Source: Candidatus Ruthenibacterium merdavium
GTDB lineage: Bacteria; Bacillota; Clostridia; Oscillospirales; Ruminococcaceae
NCBI GenBank assembly: GCA_019119935.1
Contig: DWWA01000008.1
Coordinates: 1-64,000 of the forward strand
DNA: 64,000 nucleotides
Direction: 5' to 3'
Part shown: positions 44,506-53,425 of the stretch, piece by piece
Layout: each line of letters opens with the position of its first letter
Numbering within the stretch: the first letter of the stretch is position 1
Translations under genes and position numbers: made by a program
Notes under the pieces: model-generated
The model's input: only the letters and a program-made list of their open reading frames with translations
The model's database searches: none
Told to the model about the DNA's origin: nothing

Positions 44506-46197
44506 TTAGGCGGCGCTTTGTGCGTCTGCCGACGCATCGCCGGATACTTGCACATAGCGGTCATAAGCGCTTTGGTACGTTTGCAGCAGCTCTTCCAAAC
44601 CGTAGCTGTTCAGCGCTTCTTTGTAAGCGTTCCAGCTTTCGTCGGTAATGCCGCCGTCGCGCAGCCAAAGAGCCTCCTGCTCCGATACAAAGTTTTCAAA
44701 ATCGACGCGATACTTGTCAATGGTGTCCAGCTCATCCTGCATGTAAACACAGTCAATCGGATAGGCAGTCGTATCTTTTACAAAAGGCATCCAATAGTCG
44801 TACAGGTCGGTCAAGCGGTCAACAGCGCGCGGCTCCATCTCAAAGGTGTTTGCATAATAGTCCGAGAGAATCAGCTTCGGGCCGTACACTTCATATTCGC
44901 TCTTTACTTCGCCGGCGCTCTTGCCGAACTTTTCTTGTGCTTCTTCGTCGGTGATGCTTTGCCACAGGCCGTTTTCATCCTGGCTGGTAAAGTAAACATC
45001 AATGGGGCCGTATTGCAGCTGCATCACATTTTCAGGGGCATACCATTGGTCATAGAATTTTAACAGATTGATCGGGCTTTCGCAAGCGGAGGTGATGCTC
45101 AAATTGCCGGAGTTAATGCCGCCGCCGTCGCGTACGGTGACGTTATAGCTGCCGTCCGGGCCTTCGAGAACCGGCAGGAAAACGTAGTCCTCGGCGTGCT
45201 CACCCATCAGCTCCTCAATGTACCACCAGGTGGCAACGCCGACATTGCCCTGCGCACATTTTGCCATGTACTGCGTGTCCGTCTGGCTGAAGGCTTCCTG
45301 GTCAATCAGCCCCTCGGCAAACCAGTTGTGGAAGTATTCCAGCGCGGCGCGGTAATTGTCGTCATCGCTCACAAAGTTGACGGTGCCGTCCGGCTGGAGC
45401 AGCAGGTCGGTGCAAATATCGTTTGTCCAGTTGGTAAAGCCGAACCCCGCATAGAAGATGTTCTGCCCCCAGCACCACTGGTCGATGCCGAATGACATCG
45501 GAACGGTAGTTCCCTTGTCATTGCCGTAATATTTGGCGCTCATATCATTTTCTTTGAACGCAACCAGTACGTCGTGCAGCTCATCAAGCGTGGTGGGTAC
45601 TTCTAAACCGAGGTCATCCAGCCAAGCTTTGTTAATCATGGAATACTGCGGCACGGTGTAAATGTTATAATCATTTTCCTTGCCGATGCCCGCCGTTCCC
45701 ATCTGCTCTCCTGCGGGCAGGCCATAAATGCAGCCGTTGTCCATCGTGATGGCCGCGCGGATGTCGGGATGCTCCTCCAAAATTTTAGTCAGATTGGGCA
45801 TGTATTCTTCTGTGATATAAGGGGTTAAGTCAATCAGCGTTCCATCCTCGCCGTAATTCGTCAGCTCGTAGTTGCCCAAGCCCACGCCGTTGAACGCGTC
45901 GGGAAGATCGTTGCCCGCAATACGAATATTCACCTGTTCGGCCAAAGAATCGCTCATGGTTTCCCAAGTGAGGGAAATTCCCGCGTTTTCGGACATCTCT
46001 TTTAAAACGGGGTTTGCGTCATAGCCGCCGGACAGGGCCGAAATGCCGCTGATGATTTTGAAAGAAGTCTGCTCGGTATTGGGATTCACCGTTCCCGGTT
46101 CTACTTGGTTTTGGCTGGCACCGCCGCAGCCGATGAGGCTTGTCATCATGGCTGCAAGCGCGGCGCCTGCGGCAATTCGTTTCGCAAGTGTTTTCAT
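44506..46197 (-). CDS. Sugar ABC transporter binding lipoprotein
   Basis: 563 residues. The signal peptide ends in lipobox LIGC (Cys24), so it is lipid-anchored outside. The size and FNGVGLGNYELTNYGEDGTL, MISGISALSGG-like body match the large family 1 (LplA-type) binding proteins of Clostridia that pair with LplB/LplC permeases. The binding substrate is inferred as sucrose or fructo-oligosaccharides from the GH32 gene 38 bp downstream. Confidence 0.92.
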   Translation of the reverse strand: MKTLAKRIAAGAALAAMMTSLIGCGGASQNQVEPGTVNPNTEQTSFKIISGISALSGGYDANPVLKEMSENAGISLTWETMSDSLAEQVNIRIAGNDLPDAFNGVGLGNYELTNYGEDGTLIDLTPYITEEYMPNLTKILEEHPDIRAAITMDNGCIYGLPAGEQMGTAGIGKENDYNIYTVPQYSMINKAWLDDLGLEVPTTLDELHDVLVAFKENDMSAKYYGNDKGTTVPMSFGIDQWCWGQNIFYAGFGFTNWTNDICTDLLLQPDGTVNFVSDDDNYRAALEYFHNWFAEGLIDQEAFSQTDTQYMAKCAQGNVGVATWWYIEELMGEHAEDYVFLPVLEGPDGSYNVTVRDGGGINSGNLSITSACESPINLLKFYDQWYAPENVMQLQYGPIDVYFTSQDENGLWQSITDEEAQEKFGKSAGEVKSEYEVYGPKLILSDYYANTFEMEPRAVDRLTDLYDYWMPFVKDTTAYPIDCVYMQDELDTIDKYRVDFENFVSEQEALWLRDGGITDESWNAYKEALNSYGLEELLQTYQSAYDRYVQVSGDASADAQSAA

Positions 46198-46274
46198 AGT
46201 TCTTCTCCTTTTTCAAATTGATGAATGTCAGTGGCACAAAAAACAAGTTGAATGAAAGTGCACGGAGCAGTTGC

Positions 46275-47189
46275 TCAGCCTTTTACGGCACCCGCCATAA
46301 AGCCCTGCTCAAAATACTTTTGCACAAAGGGATAAATCACCAGCATGGGCGCGGCCGCTACGATAATCGAAGCGAACTTAATCATCTCGGTGAGTTTGTT
46401 TAGCTCGGCGTATCCGCCGGAAATCATGCTGGCTTGGCTGGCGGAGGTTTCGCTGGCAATCAAGATATTGCGCAGTACCAGCGGCAGCGGTGCGCGGCCT
46501 TCGCCCGTCATGTAAATCAACGCGGTAAACCAGTCGTTCCAATAGGCAACCATGCTGAACACAACCATCACGGCCATAATGGGTTTTAATAGGGGAATGA
46601 TAATGCTGAAAAACATGCGCAGCTTCGATGCGCCGTCAATTTCGCAGGCTTCTTTCAGCTCTTTCGGAATGCTGGTTTCAAAAAAGTTGCGCGCGATAAT
46701 CATATTCGACACCGCTACGCCGCCGGGAAGAAACATGGCCCAAGTGGTGTTGATGAGGCCGGTGTTTTTCACAATAAGATAAGTGGGAATTAAGCCGCCG
46801 CCGAAATACATGGTAATGACAAAGAAAATATTAAAAAACTTGCGGCCGGGCAAATCCGGATTGGAAAGAGGATAGGCCGTCATATAAATCATCGCGACGG
46901 AAAAAACGGTGCCGATGACGGTGTACCAGATGCTGTTTGCATAGCCCGTCAAAATGCTGTCGTCGGAAAACACGGCGGCATATCCTTCGAACGAGAATTG
47001 ACTGGGCAAAAGAAACGTTTTTCCGGCGTAAACGTCATACGGGTCGGAAAAAGAGGCAACCAGCACATAATACAGCGGATACGCAACCACCAGTAAAATG
47101 GCAAGGCAGAGAACCACTAAAATGATATCGCTCGCACGGTCGGAAAGGCCCGGGGGCGTTTGCTTTAATTTTGGGCTGTGGCTGGACAT
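46275..47189 (-). CDS. Sugar ABC permease (LplC/MalG type)
   Basis: 304 residues, six membrane helices, AAAGGAGG upstream. The cytoplasmic EAA loop reads IPKELKEACEIDGASKLRMF, where the ATPase docks. Located 13 bp after the partner permease gene. The matching ATPase gene is absent; a shared MsmK/MalK-type ATPase encoded elsewhere is likely. Confidence 0.95.
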   Translation of the reverse strand: MSSHSPKLKQTPPGLSDRASDIILVVLCLAILLVVAYPLYYVLVASFSDPYDVYAGKTFLLPSQFSFEGYAAVFSDDSILTGYANSIWYTVIGTVFSVAMIYMTAYPLSNPDLPGRKFFNIFFVITMYFGGGLIPTYLIVKNTGLINTTWAMFLPGGVAVSNMIIARNFFETSIPKELKEACEIDGASKLRMFFSIIIPLLKPIMAVMVVFSMVAYWNDWFTALIYMTGEGRAPLPLVLRNILIASETSASQASMISGGYAELNKLTEMIKFASIIVAAAPMLVIYPFVQKYFEQGFMAGAVKG

Positions 47190-47202
47190 TCAGACTCCTC
47201 CT

Positions 47203-48144
47203 TTATACAAACTGTACGTCGCTGAGCTTTTTGGCAATTTTGCTCACGACAATCAAAAGAACAATATTCACTGCTGTGTTGAACAGACCGATGGCGGTCG
47301 AATAGCTGTACTGTGCGCGCTGGATGCCCTGCTCATACACATACACGGCAATGATGTCGCTCGTGGCCTTGTTCAAGTCGGTTTGCAGAAGGAATACTTT
47401 TTCAAAGCCGATGTTCATCAGGTTGCTGGCGCTTAAAATCAGCTGCAAAACAGCCATGGGAACCAAAGCGGGCAGGTCAATGTGCAAAATGCGCTGGAAC
47501 ACCGACGCGCCGTCTACCTTGGCGGCTTCATACAGTGCGGTATCAACGCTCGACAGCGTGGCTAAGTAGATAATCGCGCCCCATCCTGCCTCCTGCCAGA
47601 TGCCGCTGGCAACATAGATGGTGCGGAACATGTCGCTCTGATTTAAAAAGTCGATGCCGGTGCCGAGCAGGAGGTTGATTAAGCCGCCTGACGGGCTTAA
47701 AAAGATGCGCAGCATGCCGCAGATAATCATCATCGAAATAAAGTGCGGCGCATACAAAACGGTTTGCACCAATCGTTTGAAACGATGAAACCGAAGCTGG
47801 TTGAGTGCCAGCGCCAAAATGATTGGCACCGGGAAGCTCCAAAGCAGGCTGTACAAGCTTAAAAGCACCGTGTTTTTAATCATGCGCCAGCAGTTAGGGG
47901 AAGAGAAAAATTCCTCGAACCACTCTAAGCCGACCCACTCACTGCCGAAAATCCCGCGGCTGGCTTTGAAATCGCGGAACGCAATTTGAATGCCGTACAT
48001 CGGCCCGTACTTATATACAATGGTGAGGATGACGGGGATGAGCAGCAGTAAATAAAGCTGCCAGTTTTCAATAAGGCGTTGTTTGAGCGGCTTGCGGTGA
48101 GCGATTACGCCGCCGGCCGCCGGCGCACTGCGCGACTTGTTCAT
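47203..48144 (-). CDS. Sugar ABC permease (LplB/MalF type)
   Basis: 313 residues from ATG 48144 (AAAAAGGAGG upstream; an earlier in-frame ATG at 48186 lacks one). Six membrane helices and the EAA loop VDTALYEAAKVDGASVFQRI. First gene of the operon permease-permease-binding protein-GH32. Its promoter and palindromic operators lie at 48173-48230, facing the LacI gene. Confidence 0.95.
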   Translation of the reverse strand: MNKSRSAPAAGGVIAHRKPLKQRLIENWQLYLLLLIPVILTIVYKYGPMYGIQIAFRDFKASRGIFGSEWVGLEWFEEFFSSPNCWRMIKNTVLLSLYSLLWSFPVPIILALALNQLRFHRFKRLVQTVLYAPHFISMMIICGMLRIFLSPSGGLINLLLGTGIDFLNQSDMFRTIYVASGIWQEAGWGAIIYLATLSSVDTALYEAAKVDGASVFQRILHIDLPALVPMAVLQLILSASNLMNIGFEKVFLLQTDLNKATSDIIAVYVYEQGIQRAQYSYSTAIGLFNTAVNIVLLIVVSKIAKKLSDVQFV

Positions 48145-48172
48145 GCGGGTTCCTCCTTTTTCTGTTCGCTTC

Positions 48173-48186
48173 ATGAATCGTTTCAT
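48173..48186. promoter_or_regulatory. LacI-type operator
   Basis: ATGAATCGTTTCAT, a CG-centred near-palindrome, just downstream of the -10 of the sugar operon. It overlaps a second inverted repeat GTTTCA...TGAAAC (48180-48200). Two more TGAAA/TTTCA palindromes lie at 48316-48325 and 48352-48361, near the regulator's own promoter. Confidence 0.6.
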
Positions 48187-48201
48187 AAACCTTGTGAAAC
48201 A

Positions 48202-48230
48202 AAAATATCACTCTTTTTCCATAAAGTCAA
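48202..48230 (-). promoter_or_regulatory. Promoter of sugar ABC/GH32 operon
   Basis: On the minus strand TTGACT (48230-48225), 17-bp spacer, TATTTT (48207-48202). The operator at 48173-48200 sits where it would block the start of transcription. Confidence 0.7.
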
Positions 48231-48364
48231 TGCTAATCATAAAAAAATCAATTAAAATTAAATTGTTTTGGCGAAAAACACAATTAAATTAGATTTTACT
48301 TGTCAAATTTGCCTATGAAATTTCAAGAACAATATGAAGTTCTATAATAATTTTCATGAAATGC

Positions 48365-48393
48365 TTTACAGAAAAAGGGAAAGGAAGTATAAT
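48365..48393 (+). promoter_or_regulatory. Promoter of LacI-family gene
   Basis: TTTACA (48365-48370), 17-bp spacer, TATAAT (48388-48393). Start of transcription near 48400, which makes the GTG at 48428 the likely start codon. Confidence 0.75.
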
Positions 48394-48427
48394 AGGGGCA
48401 ATGATAAGAAACCGAGGTGAAACCGCT

Positions 48428-49438
48428 GTGAAAGGAGAAAAGCAAGCCGCTACCATGAGCGATGTAGCCCGCGAAGCAGGCGTGGCACTCGGAACAGTGT
48501 CGAAGGTGATCAACGGCATTCCCGTGGGCGAAAGCTACCGTTTAAAAGTAGAGCAGGCGGTAAAAAAGCTGAATTATCAGGTGAACCCCAGCGCAAAGGC
48601 GCTTAAAAGCAAGCGAACAAGCACCATTGCGCTGATTATTCCCAACACGATTGCGCCTTTTTTTGCGCTGCTGACCCACCATATCAATATGGTCCTGGAG
48701 CGCCGCGGCTATAAAATGATGCTTTGCTTTACCGAGTACGACCGAAACCGGGAGCAGGAATTTATCGACATGGTGGTGCATAACCGCGTAGACGGCATCA
48801 TCGCACTTACTTATAATCCGAACTTGAATATTCCCGTTGGAATCCCGTTTGTTACGATTGACCGGTTTTTCAGTGTTTCTGTGCCGTGTGTTGCATCTGA
48901 CAACTTCGGCGGCGGTCAGCTGGCGGCTCAAAAGCTGGCCGAGCTGGGATGCCGGCGCGTGGCATGCCTGCGCACAGGTTCCTCGTTAACCAACGAGCCC
49001 AGCAAGCGCATTGACGGCTTTGTGAGCGGATGCACGCAGGCCGGGCTGCCTTATGAGCTTTGCAATATGCCGGATGATACGCCTATGGCGGAATTTGAGG
49101 CATTTTTGCGCCGCAATTTGCTGGAAACGGACACCCCGCTTGACGGCCTTTTCTGCGGCACTGACTTGATGGCTTGGCAGATGGAGCGCATTGTGAAGTC
49201 GCTGGGGCTGCGTGTGCCCGAAGATGTGCAGATCATTGGCTTTGACGGAATTCGCATGTTTGGCGACAAGGACTATATTTGCTCCACGATTGTACAGCCC
49301 GTGCCGGAGCTGGCCGAAACGGCGGTCAGCATGGTGCTGTCCAATGACTTTACGGGTTTGCCGCCTTTGGTATGCCTGCCGGTTCGCTACCAGCCCGGCG
49401 GCACCACGAAAGACGGTGAAACAGGCGAAGAAAAATAA
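48428..49438 (+). CDS. LacI-family sugar regulator
   Basis: 336 residues from GTG 48428, with GAGGTGA upstream; ATG 48401 would lie at the mRNA 5' end. The HTH (TMSDVAREAGVALGTVSKVI) is at residues 10-29, followed by the hinge helix region (NPSAKALKSKRTSTIALIIP) and a periplasmic-binding-type sugar domain (VDGIIALTYN, GGGQLAAQKLAELG, DGLFCGTDLMAWQ). It should repress the divergent ABC/GH32 operon until a sugar or sugar phosphate binds. The fructokinase gene follows 67 bp later. Confidence 0.93.
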   Translation: MKGEKQAATMSDVAREAGVALGTVSKVINGIPVGESYRLKVEQAVKKLNYQVNPSAKALKSKRTSTIALIIPNTIAPFFALLTHHINMVLERRGYKMMLCFTEYDRNREQEFIDMVVHNRVDGIIALTYNPNLNIPVGIPFVTIDRFFSVSVPCVASDNFGGGQLAAQKLAELGCRRVACLRTGSSLTNEPSKRIDGFVSGCTQAGLPYELCNMPDDTPMAEFEAFLRRNLLETDTPLDGLFCGTDLMAWQMERIVKSLGLRVPEDVQIIGFDGIRMFGDKDYICSTIVQPVPELAETAVSMVLSNDFTGLPPLVCLPVRYQPGGTTKDGETGEEK

Positions 49439-49505
49439 GCGCAGGGCGTTTCACGGCGGGAAAGCGTGCAAGCCTGTGCAGCCAGAATGGAAAGGAGTTA
49501 TTCGC

Positions 49506-50456
49506 ATGAAAGATGTTGTTGCACTGGGAGAACTGTTGATTGATTTTGCCCCGGTTTCGGCCGACGAAGCCGGTTATCCGACCTTAAAAGCGCAGCCGGG
49601 CGGGGCGCCGGGGAATTTTTTGGCGGCGCTGCAGGAATATGGATGTTCGACGGCGCTGCTTGGGAAAGTTGGGGACGATGCGTTTGGCAAGCTGCTGGTT
49701 CGGACGCTGCAAGAGCGAGGGATAGAAACAAGCGGGATTGTGGCAGACCCTGATGTATTTACAACGATGGCGTTTGTAGCGCTGGATGCAGAAGGGAACC
49801 GTTCGTTCAGTTTTGCGCGCAAGCCCGGTGCAGACACGTGCCTGCGCGCAGAGGAGTTAGACCTTGAGCTGGTAGACGGGTGCAAGGTGTTCCACTTTGG
49901 CACATTAAGTTTGACAAATGACCCGGCGCGCACGGCGACAGTGACGGCGGTGAAATACGCAAAAAAGCAGGGAAAGCTCATTAGCTTTGACCCCAATTTG
50001 CGAAAACCGCTGTGGCCGAGCGATGCCGCCGCAAAAGAGCAGATTGAATGGGGTTTGCGCAAAGCGGATATTGTAAAAATCAGCGACGAGGAAATAGAAT
50101 TCTTATGGGGCCTTTCGCCCGAGGATGGGGCGAAAAAGCTGCTTTCGGAGTACGGCGTGCAGCTGGTGTATGCAACCCTTGGGCCGAAGGGATGCTATAC
50201 AGCAAACGGGCAGGCGAGCGTAAAAGTGGCTTCGCCCAGTGGTTTGCATGTGGTGGATACCACGGGTGCGGGCGATATTTTCGGCGGCAGTGCGATGAGC
50301 CGTTTTCTGCGCTTGGGCAAAGCCCCCGGCGAGCTTTCTGCCGACGAGCTTTTTGCCGTGACGCGCTTTGCGTGCTGTGCGGCAAGCTTGTCTACGCAGA
50401 CGCACGGCGGAATTAACAGCATTGTGCCCGAACAGCGGGTGCTGGAAATCGTGTAA
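49506..50456 (+). CDS. Fructokinase, PfkB family
   Basis: 316 residues from ATG 49506 (GGAAAGGAG upstream). PfkB signatures: GGAPGNFLAAL at residues 32-42 and DTTGAGDIFGG near 251-261, with Asp257 the catalytic base. The N-terminal VALGELLIDFAP is typical of fructokinases. It phosphorylates fructose released by the GH32 enzyme. Closely follows the LacI gene, so probably one operon. Confidence 0.93.
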   Translation: MKDVVALGELLIDFAPVSADEAGYPTLKAQPGGAPGNFLAALQEYGCSTALLGKVGDDAFGKLLVRTLQERGIETSGIVADPDVFTTMAFVALDAEGNRSFSFARKPGADTCLRAEELDLELVDGCKVFHFGTLSLTNDPARTATVTAVKYAKKQGKLISFDPNLRKPLWPSDAAAKEQIEWGLRKADIVKISDEEIEFLWGLSPEDGAKKLLSEYGVQLVYATLGPKGCYTANGQASVKVASPSGLHVVDTTGAGDIFGGSAMSRFLRLGKAPGELSADELFAVTRFACCAASLSTQTHGGINSIVPEQRVLEIV

Positions 50457-50480
50457 TACCTTTTATTAGAAAAGAAAAAA

Positions 50481-50520
50481 GGGAGAGGGAAAGCCTGTAC
50501 AGGCTTTCCCTCTCCCTTTT
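50481..50520. terminator. Bidirectional terminator
   Basis: A 36-nt perfect palindrome (18-bp arms, beginning GGGAGAGGGAAAGCC) flanked by A-tract left and T-tract right. It separates the fructokinase gene from the convergent acetyltransferase gene. Confidence 0.93.
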
Positions 50521-50530
50521 GGGCTTGCGG

Positions 50531-51151
50531 TTATTCTTGCGGCAAATCCAGCGGAATATCAGGCGTTTCGCCGCGGAAATAGGTGTTTCGGTCGGCTTCG
50601 GTAATTTCGCGCAGAACACGGCAGGGGTTGCCCACCGCCAAGCTGTTGTCGGGGATGTCTTTTGTAACAACGCTTCCCGCGCCGATTACGCAGTTTGCTC
50701 CGATGGTGACGTCGGGGCAAATAACGACATTTGCACCAATCCAGCTGTTATCCCCAATGCGCACCGGACGGCCTAATTCCCAGCCGGAATTGCGCGTTTC
50801 GGGATGTACCGGGTGTCCGGCGGTGTAAATGCCTACGCGCGGGGCCAGCATCACGCCGCTGCCGATGGTAATGGGCGCAACATCAAGAAAAATGCAGTCG
50901 TAATTGGCATAAAAATTTTCGCCCACATGAATGTTGCTGCCGTAGTCACAGCGAAACGGCGCTTCAATCCATACATTTTTTCCGTGGCTGCCCAAAAGTG
51001 CGTCTAACAGCTGCACGCGCTTTTCGTATTGATTCGGCGGCGTTTGGTTGTAAGTATAGCAAAGCATTTGCGCGTTGATCCGCTCCTCAGGCAGGCCGTC
51101 TTTATCGGCGCGGTACAAAAGCCCCGCGATCATGCGTTCTTTCTGATTCAA
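50531..51151 (-). CDS. Maltose/galactoside O-acetyltransferase-like
   Basis: 206 residues from a TTG start (GGGAGAG 8 bp upstream). An N-terminal Mac domain (KERMIAGLLYRADKDG) precedes a left-handed beta-helix of hexapeptides (GENFYANYDCIFLDVAPI, IGDNSWIGANVVICPDVTIG, CVIGAGSVVTKDIPDNSLAV). The catalytic His is in TAGHPVHPETR. Transfers acetyl from acetyl-CoA to a sugar hydroxyl; exact sugar unknown. Confidence 0.9.
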   Translation of the reverse strand: MNQKERMIAGLLYRADKDGLPEERINAQMLCYTYNQTPPNQYEKRVQLLDALLGSHGKNVWIEAPFRCDYGSNIHVGENFYANYDCIFLDVAPITIGSGVMLAPRVGIYTAGHPVHPETRNSGWELGRPVRIGDNSWIGANVVICPDVTIGANCVIGAGSVVTKDIPDNSLAVGNPCRVLREITEADRNTYFRGETPDIPLDLPQE

Positions 51152-51194
51152 AACAATCTCTCCCTTTAAACGAAAAGTATATAATAAAATAATC

Positions 51195-51209
51195 AATACA
51201 TTTTGTATT
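51195..51209. promoter_or_regulatory. AATACA-N3-TGTATT palindrome, site 1
   Basis: AATACATTTTGTATT, perfect 6-bp arms, 44 bp upstream of the acetyltransferase start, over the -35 position of a minus-strand TATACT (51181-51176). The same motif recurs at 51322-51336 and 53388-53402. Confidence 0.5.
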
Positions 51210-51220
51210 TAATGCGCCGA

Positions 51221-51298
51221 ACCGCTTTTTTTTCGGGAGTTCTGCGCTTTGACGCAAAGAGGCAAGAGAGCGAGGGCCTCTTGCCAAAAGCGGTTTTT
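51221..51298 (+). other. Structured element with T-tail on plus strand
   Basis: Outer stem ACCGCTTTT/AAAAGCGGT, inner stem GGCAAGAG (51261-51268) with CTCTTGCC (51278-51285), and TTTTTT after 51294 on the plus strand. No plus-strand gene leads into it; both flanking genes are on the minus strand. Confidence 0.45.
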
Positions 51299-51321
51299 TC
51301 TTACGGTAATACTTTTTGAAA

Positions 51322-51336
51322 AATACAATTAGTATT
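51322..51336. promoter_or_regulatory. AATACA-N3-TGTATT palindrome, site 2
   Basis: AATACAATTAGTATT, one mismatch from the consensus of site 1. Located between the M55 gene and the acetyltransferase gene. Confidence 0.4.
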
Positions 51337-51361
51337 ATATATTTAATACAATACAAGCTGT

Positions 51362-52174
51362 TCAAAGTGTAAAATGAAACAGTCTTAGCACCTCGCAAAA
51401 ATCCGACGAGGAAAAATGCAGTGTTTTTTCGTCCGAAAGCTCTGCGCCGGGGTAAAAGCTGGCGGCATAAGCGTCGGGTTCGTTTCGATAACGAACATAA
51501 ACGTCAAACGAAGCGGGCAGATCCACGCGGCACTGCTCATACGCGCCGCTGTTCAGCTGTTCCAGCAGGGTATCATGGATGCGCGTTTCGGCCAGTGCCG
51601 GGTGCAGACAAGTGACAGAGCCGCCTTCTCCTTTTCCTGTGGGAACCGCAGCGACGCCGGGAATCAGAGAGCGGGCCTGCGCACACACTCCCGCATCGCC
51701 CGAAACAAAACACACGGGAACGCCGAAGTAGGCGGCGGTGTAGGCGCTGAGCGTCAGCTCGTCCACCAATGCGCCGTTGATTTCCAGCGAATCAATTTCC
51801 CGGCTGAGCGTATGGCCCAAAGGACTGCCGCCGAAACCTGCGCCCGAATGATAACCAATCAAACAAACCGCATCCCATTCGCCGCGTTGAATCCCGCTCA
51901 TCATACCGTAAATATCGCCCGACCAGCCGCGGTTGACCTGAACTTCTTCCGGCAGGGCCGCAAGGTCAATGTTGCGCCCAAGGCCGTGCGCGTCCTTTAC
52001 CAGAATGCGCGCAGCCTGTGCGTCCACGGCGGCGGCGCACGCCGCAGCGGTTTCACAGGTCATGCGCTGCTGTGCCGCCGCAAAAGCGTTATAATCCTGG
52101 CCTTCATCGCCGGTGTCAAGCCAGCTTGTCACGCCGCAGCAGCCTTCCATATCACAGGAAAAAAACAAGTTCAT
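51362..52174 (-). CDS. M55 family peptidase (DppA-like)
   Basis: 270 residues with AAAAGGGGG upstream. The N-terminus FFSCDMEGCCGVTSW has the Asp-x-Glu zinc ligands of M55; further ligands in VKDAHGLGRN and LIGYHSGAG. This family forms decameric D-aminopeptidases that act on D-Ala peptides of cell-wall recycling. No transporter gene adjoins it. Confidence 0.9.
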   Translation of the reverse strand: MNLFFSCDMEGCCGVTSWLDTGDEGQDYNAFAAAQQRMTCETAAACAAAVDAQAARILVKDAHGLGRNIDLAALPEEVQVNRGWSGDIYGMMSGIQRGEWDAVCLIGYHSGAGFGGSPLGHTLSREIDSLEINGALVDELTLSAYTAAYFGVPVCFVSGDAGVCAQARSLIPGVAAVPTGKGEGGSVTCLHPALAETRIHDTLLEQLNSGAYEQCRVDLPASFDVYVRYRNEPDAYAASFYPGAELSDEKTLHFSSSDFCEVLRLFHFTL

Positions 52175-52320
52175 AAGTCATCCCCCTTTTGGCAAGCCGC
52201 CCGTGCGGACAGCCCGTATTGGTTTGTCCTTATTATAGCCCATAGAGAGGGGCAAGGCAAGCAATATCGGGCGTTTTTTGGCGGAGGAAAACAGGGAAGG
52301 CGGCTTGCGCGAAAGCGGTT

Positions 52321-53334
52321 TCAGTTCAGCGTTTTTCCGAAGAAAGAAAGCGCGGGCACCGCTTTTTTCATCAGCGCGTCGAATGCCGCCGGGGTCAGGC
52401 TTTGTGCGCCGTCGCTTTTGGCGTGCGCCGGGTCGTTATGCACTTCAATCATCAGGCCGTCTGCGCCCGCGGCAATCGCCGCCATGGCAAGCGGTTCCAC
52501 CATCCACGAAAGGCCCGCGGCGTGGCTGGGATCAACCACAACGGGCAAGTGCGTTTTTGCCTTCAGCATCGGCACGGCCGAGATATCCAGCGTATTGCGC
52601 ATGGAGGTTTCAAACGTGCGGATGCCGCGCTCGCACAAAATGACGTTTTCGTTGCCCTCGCTCATAATGTACTCGGCGCTCATCAGCCATTCTTCAATGG
52701 TGGCGGAAAGGCCGCGTTTGAGCAAAATGGGGTTTTTCAGCTTGCCAAGCTCTTTCAAAAGCTCGAAGTTCTGCATGTTGCGCGCGCCCACTTGAATTAC
52801 GTCTACGTCGGAGAACATCGGGATGTGCTCGGTGTTCATAATCTCTGTCACAATGGGCATTCCTGTTGCTTCGCGGGCTTTGCGCAAAAGCTCCAGCCCT
52901 TCGGCGCGCATGCCTTGGAACGCATAGGGGGAGGTGCGGGGCTTGAACGCGCCGCCGCGCAAAAGCCCTGCGCCGCTTTCTTTTACGTCGCGCGCGACGG
53001 AGATGATCTGCTCCTCGCTTTCCACACTGCACGGCCCGGCAATGACGGCAAAGTGTCCGCCGCCGATTTTGTGGCCGCCGATGTTCACGACGGTATCCTC
53101 CGGGTGGAATTTGCGGTTGGCTTTTTTGTAGCCCTCGCTGACGCGTTTGACATCTTCCACTGCGTCATTCGCGAGAAGTGCATTTACATCCACGCAGGAG
53201 GTGTCGCCGATTAAGCCCAAAATGTGGGTTTCGGTGCCCTTCGAGTCGTGAATGGACAGGCCCGAACCTTCCAGCGCGCCGCGCAGTGCGGCAATGTCTT
53301 CTTGTTTTGCGGTTTGTTTGAGAATGATAATCAT
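52321..53334 (-). CDS. aroF: DAHP synthase (3-deoxy-7-phosphoheptulonate synthase)
   Basis: 337 residues from ATG 53334 (AAAGGAAAG upstream). An N-terminal ferredoxin-like regulatory domain (IIILKQTAKQEDIAALRGAL) of about 70 residues precedes the barrel, with VIAGPCSVES, LLRGGAFKPRTSPYAFQG, VGARNMQNFELL and VDPSHAAG, the type I-beta group. First step of aromatic amino acid synthesis, from PEP and erythrose 4-phosphate. The mRNA leader encodes a Phe/Tyr-rich peptide and a terminator, so it is probably regulated by attenuation. Confidence 0.95.
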   Translation of the reverse strand: MIIILKQTAKQEDIAALRGALEGSGLSIHDSKGTETHILGLIGDTSCVDVNALLANDAVEDVKRVSEGYKKANRKFHPEDTVVNIGGHKIGGGHFAVIAGPCSVESEEQIISVARDVKESGAGLLRGGAFKPRTSPYAFQGMRAEGLELLRKAREATGMPIVTEIMNTEHIPMFSDVDVIQVGARNMQNFELLKELGKLKNPILLKRGLSATIEEWLMSAEYIMSEGNENVILCERGIRTFETSMRNTLDISAVPMLKAKTHLPVVVDPSHAAGLSWMVEPLAMAAIAAGADGLMIEVHNDPAHAKSDGAQSLTPAAFDALMKKAVPALSFFGKTLN

Positions 53335-53387
53335 AACTACTTTCCTTTCCTCTTTGCGGCACGAAGCGGGTTCGGCCTGAATTTGAT

Positions 53388-53402
53388 AATACAAACTGTA
53401 TT
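53388..53402. promoter_or_regulatory. AATACA-N3-TGTATT palindrome, site 3
   Basis: AATACAAACTGTATT, 54 bp before aroF and after the attenuator. It overlaps a possible second minus-strand promoter (TTGAAT about 20 bp upstream, TGTATT inside the palindrome). Confidence 0.5.
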
Positions 53403-53425
53403 ATTTTTAATATTCAATACAAAAT

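Noticed and set aside
46275-48144. Complete sugar ABC transporter
   Set aside because: No ATPase gene is in or near the operon; the window gives only binding protein and two permeases.
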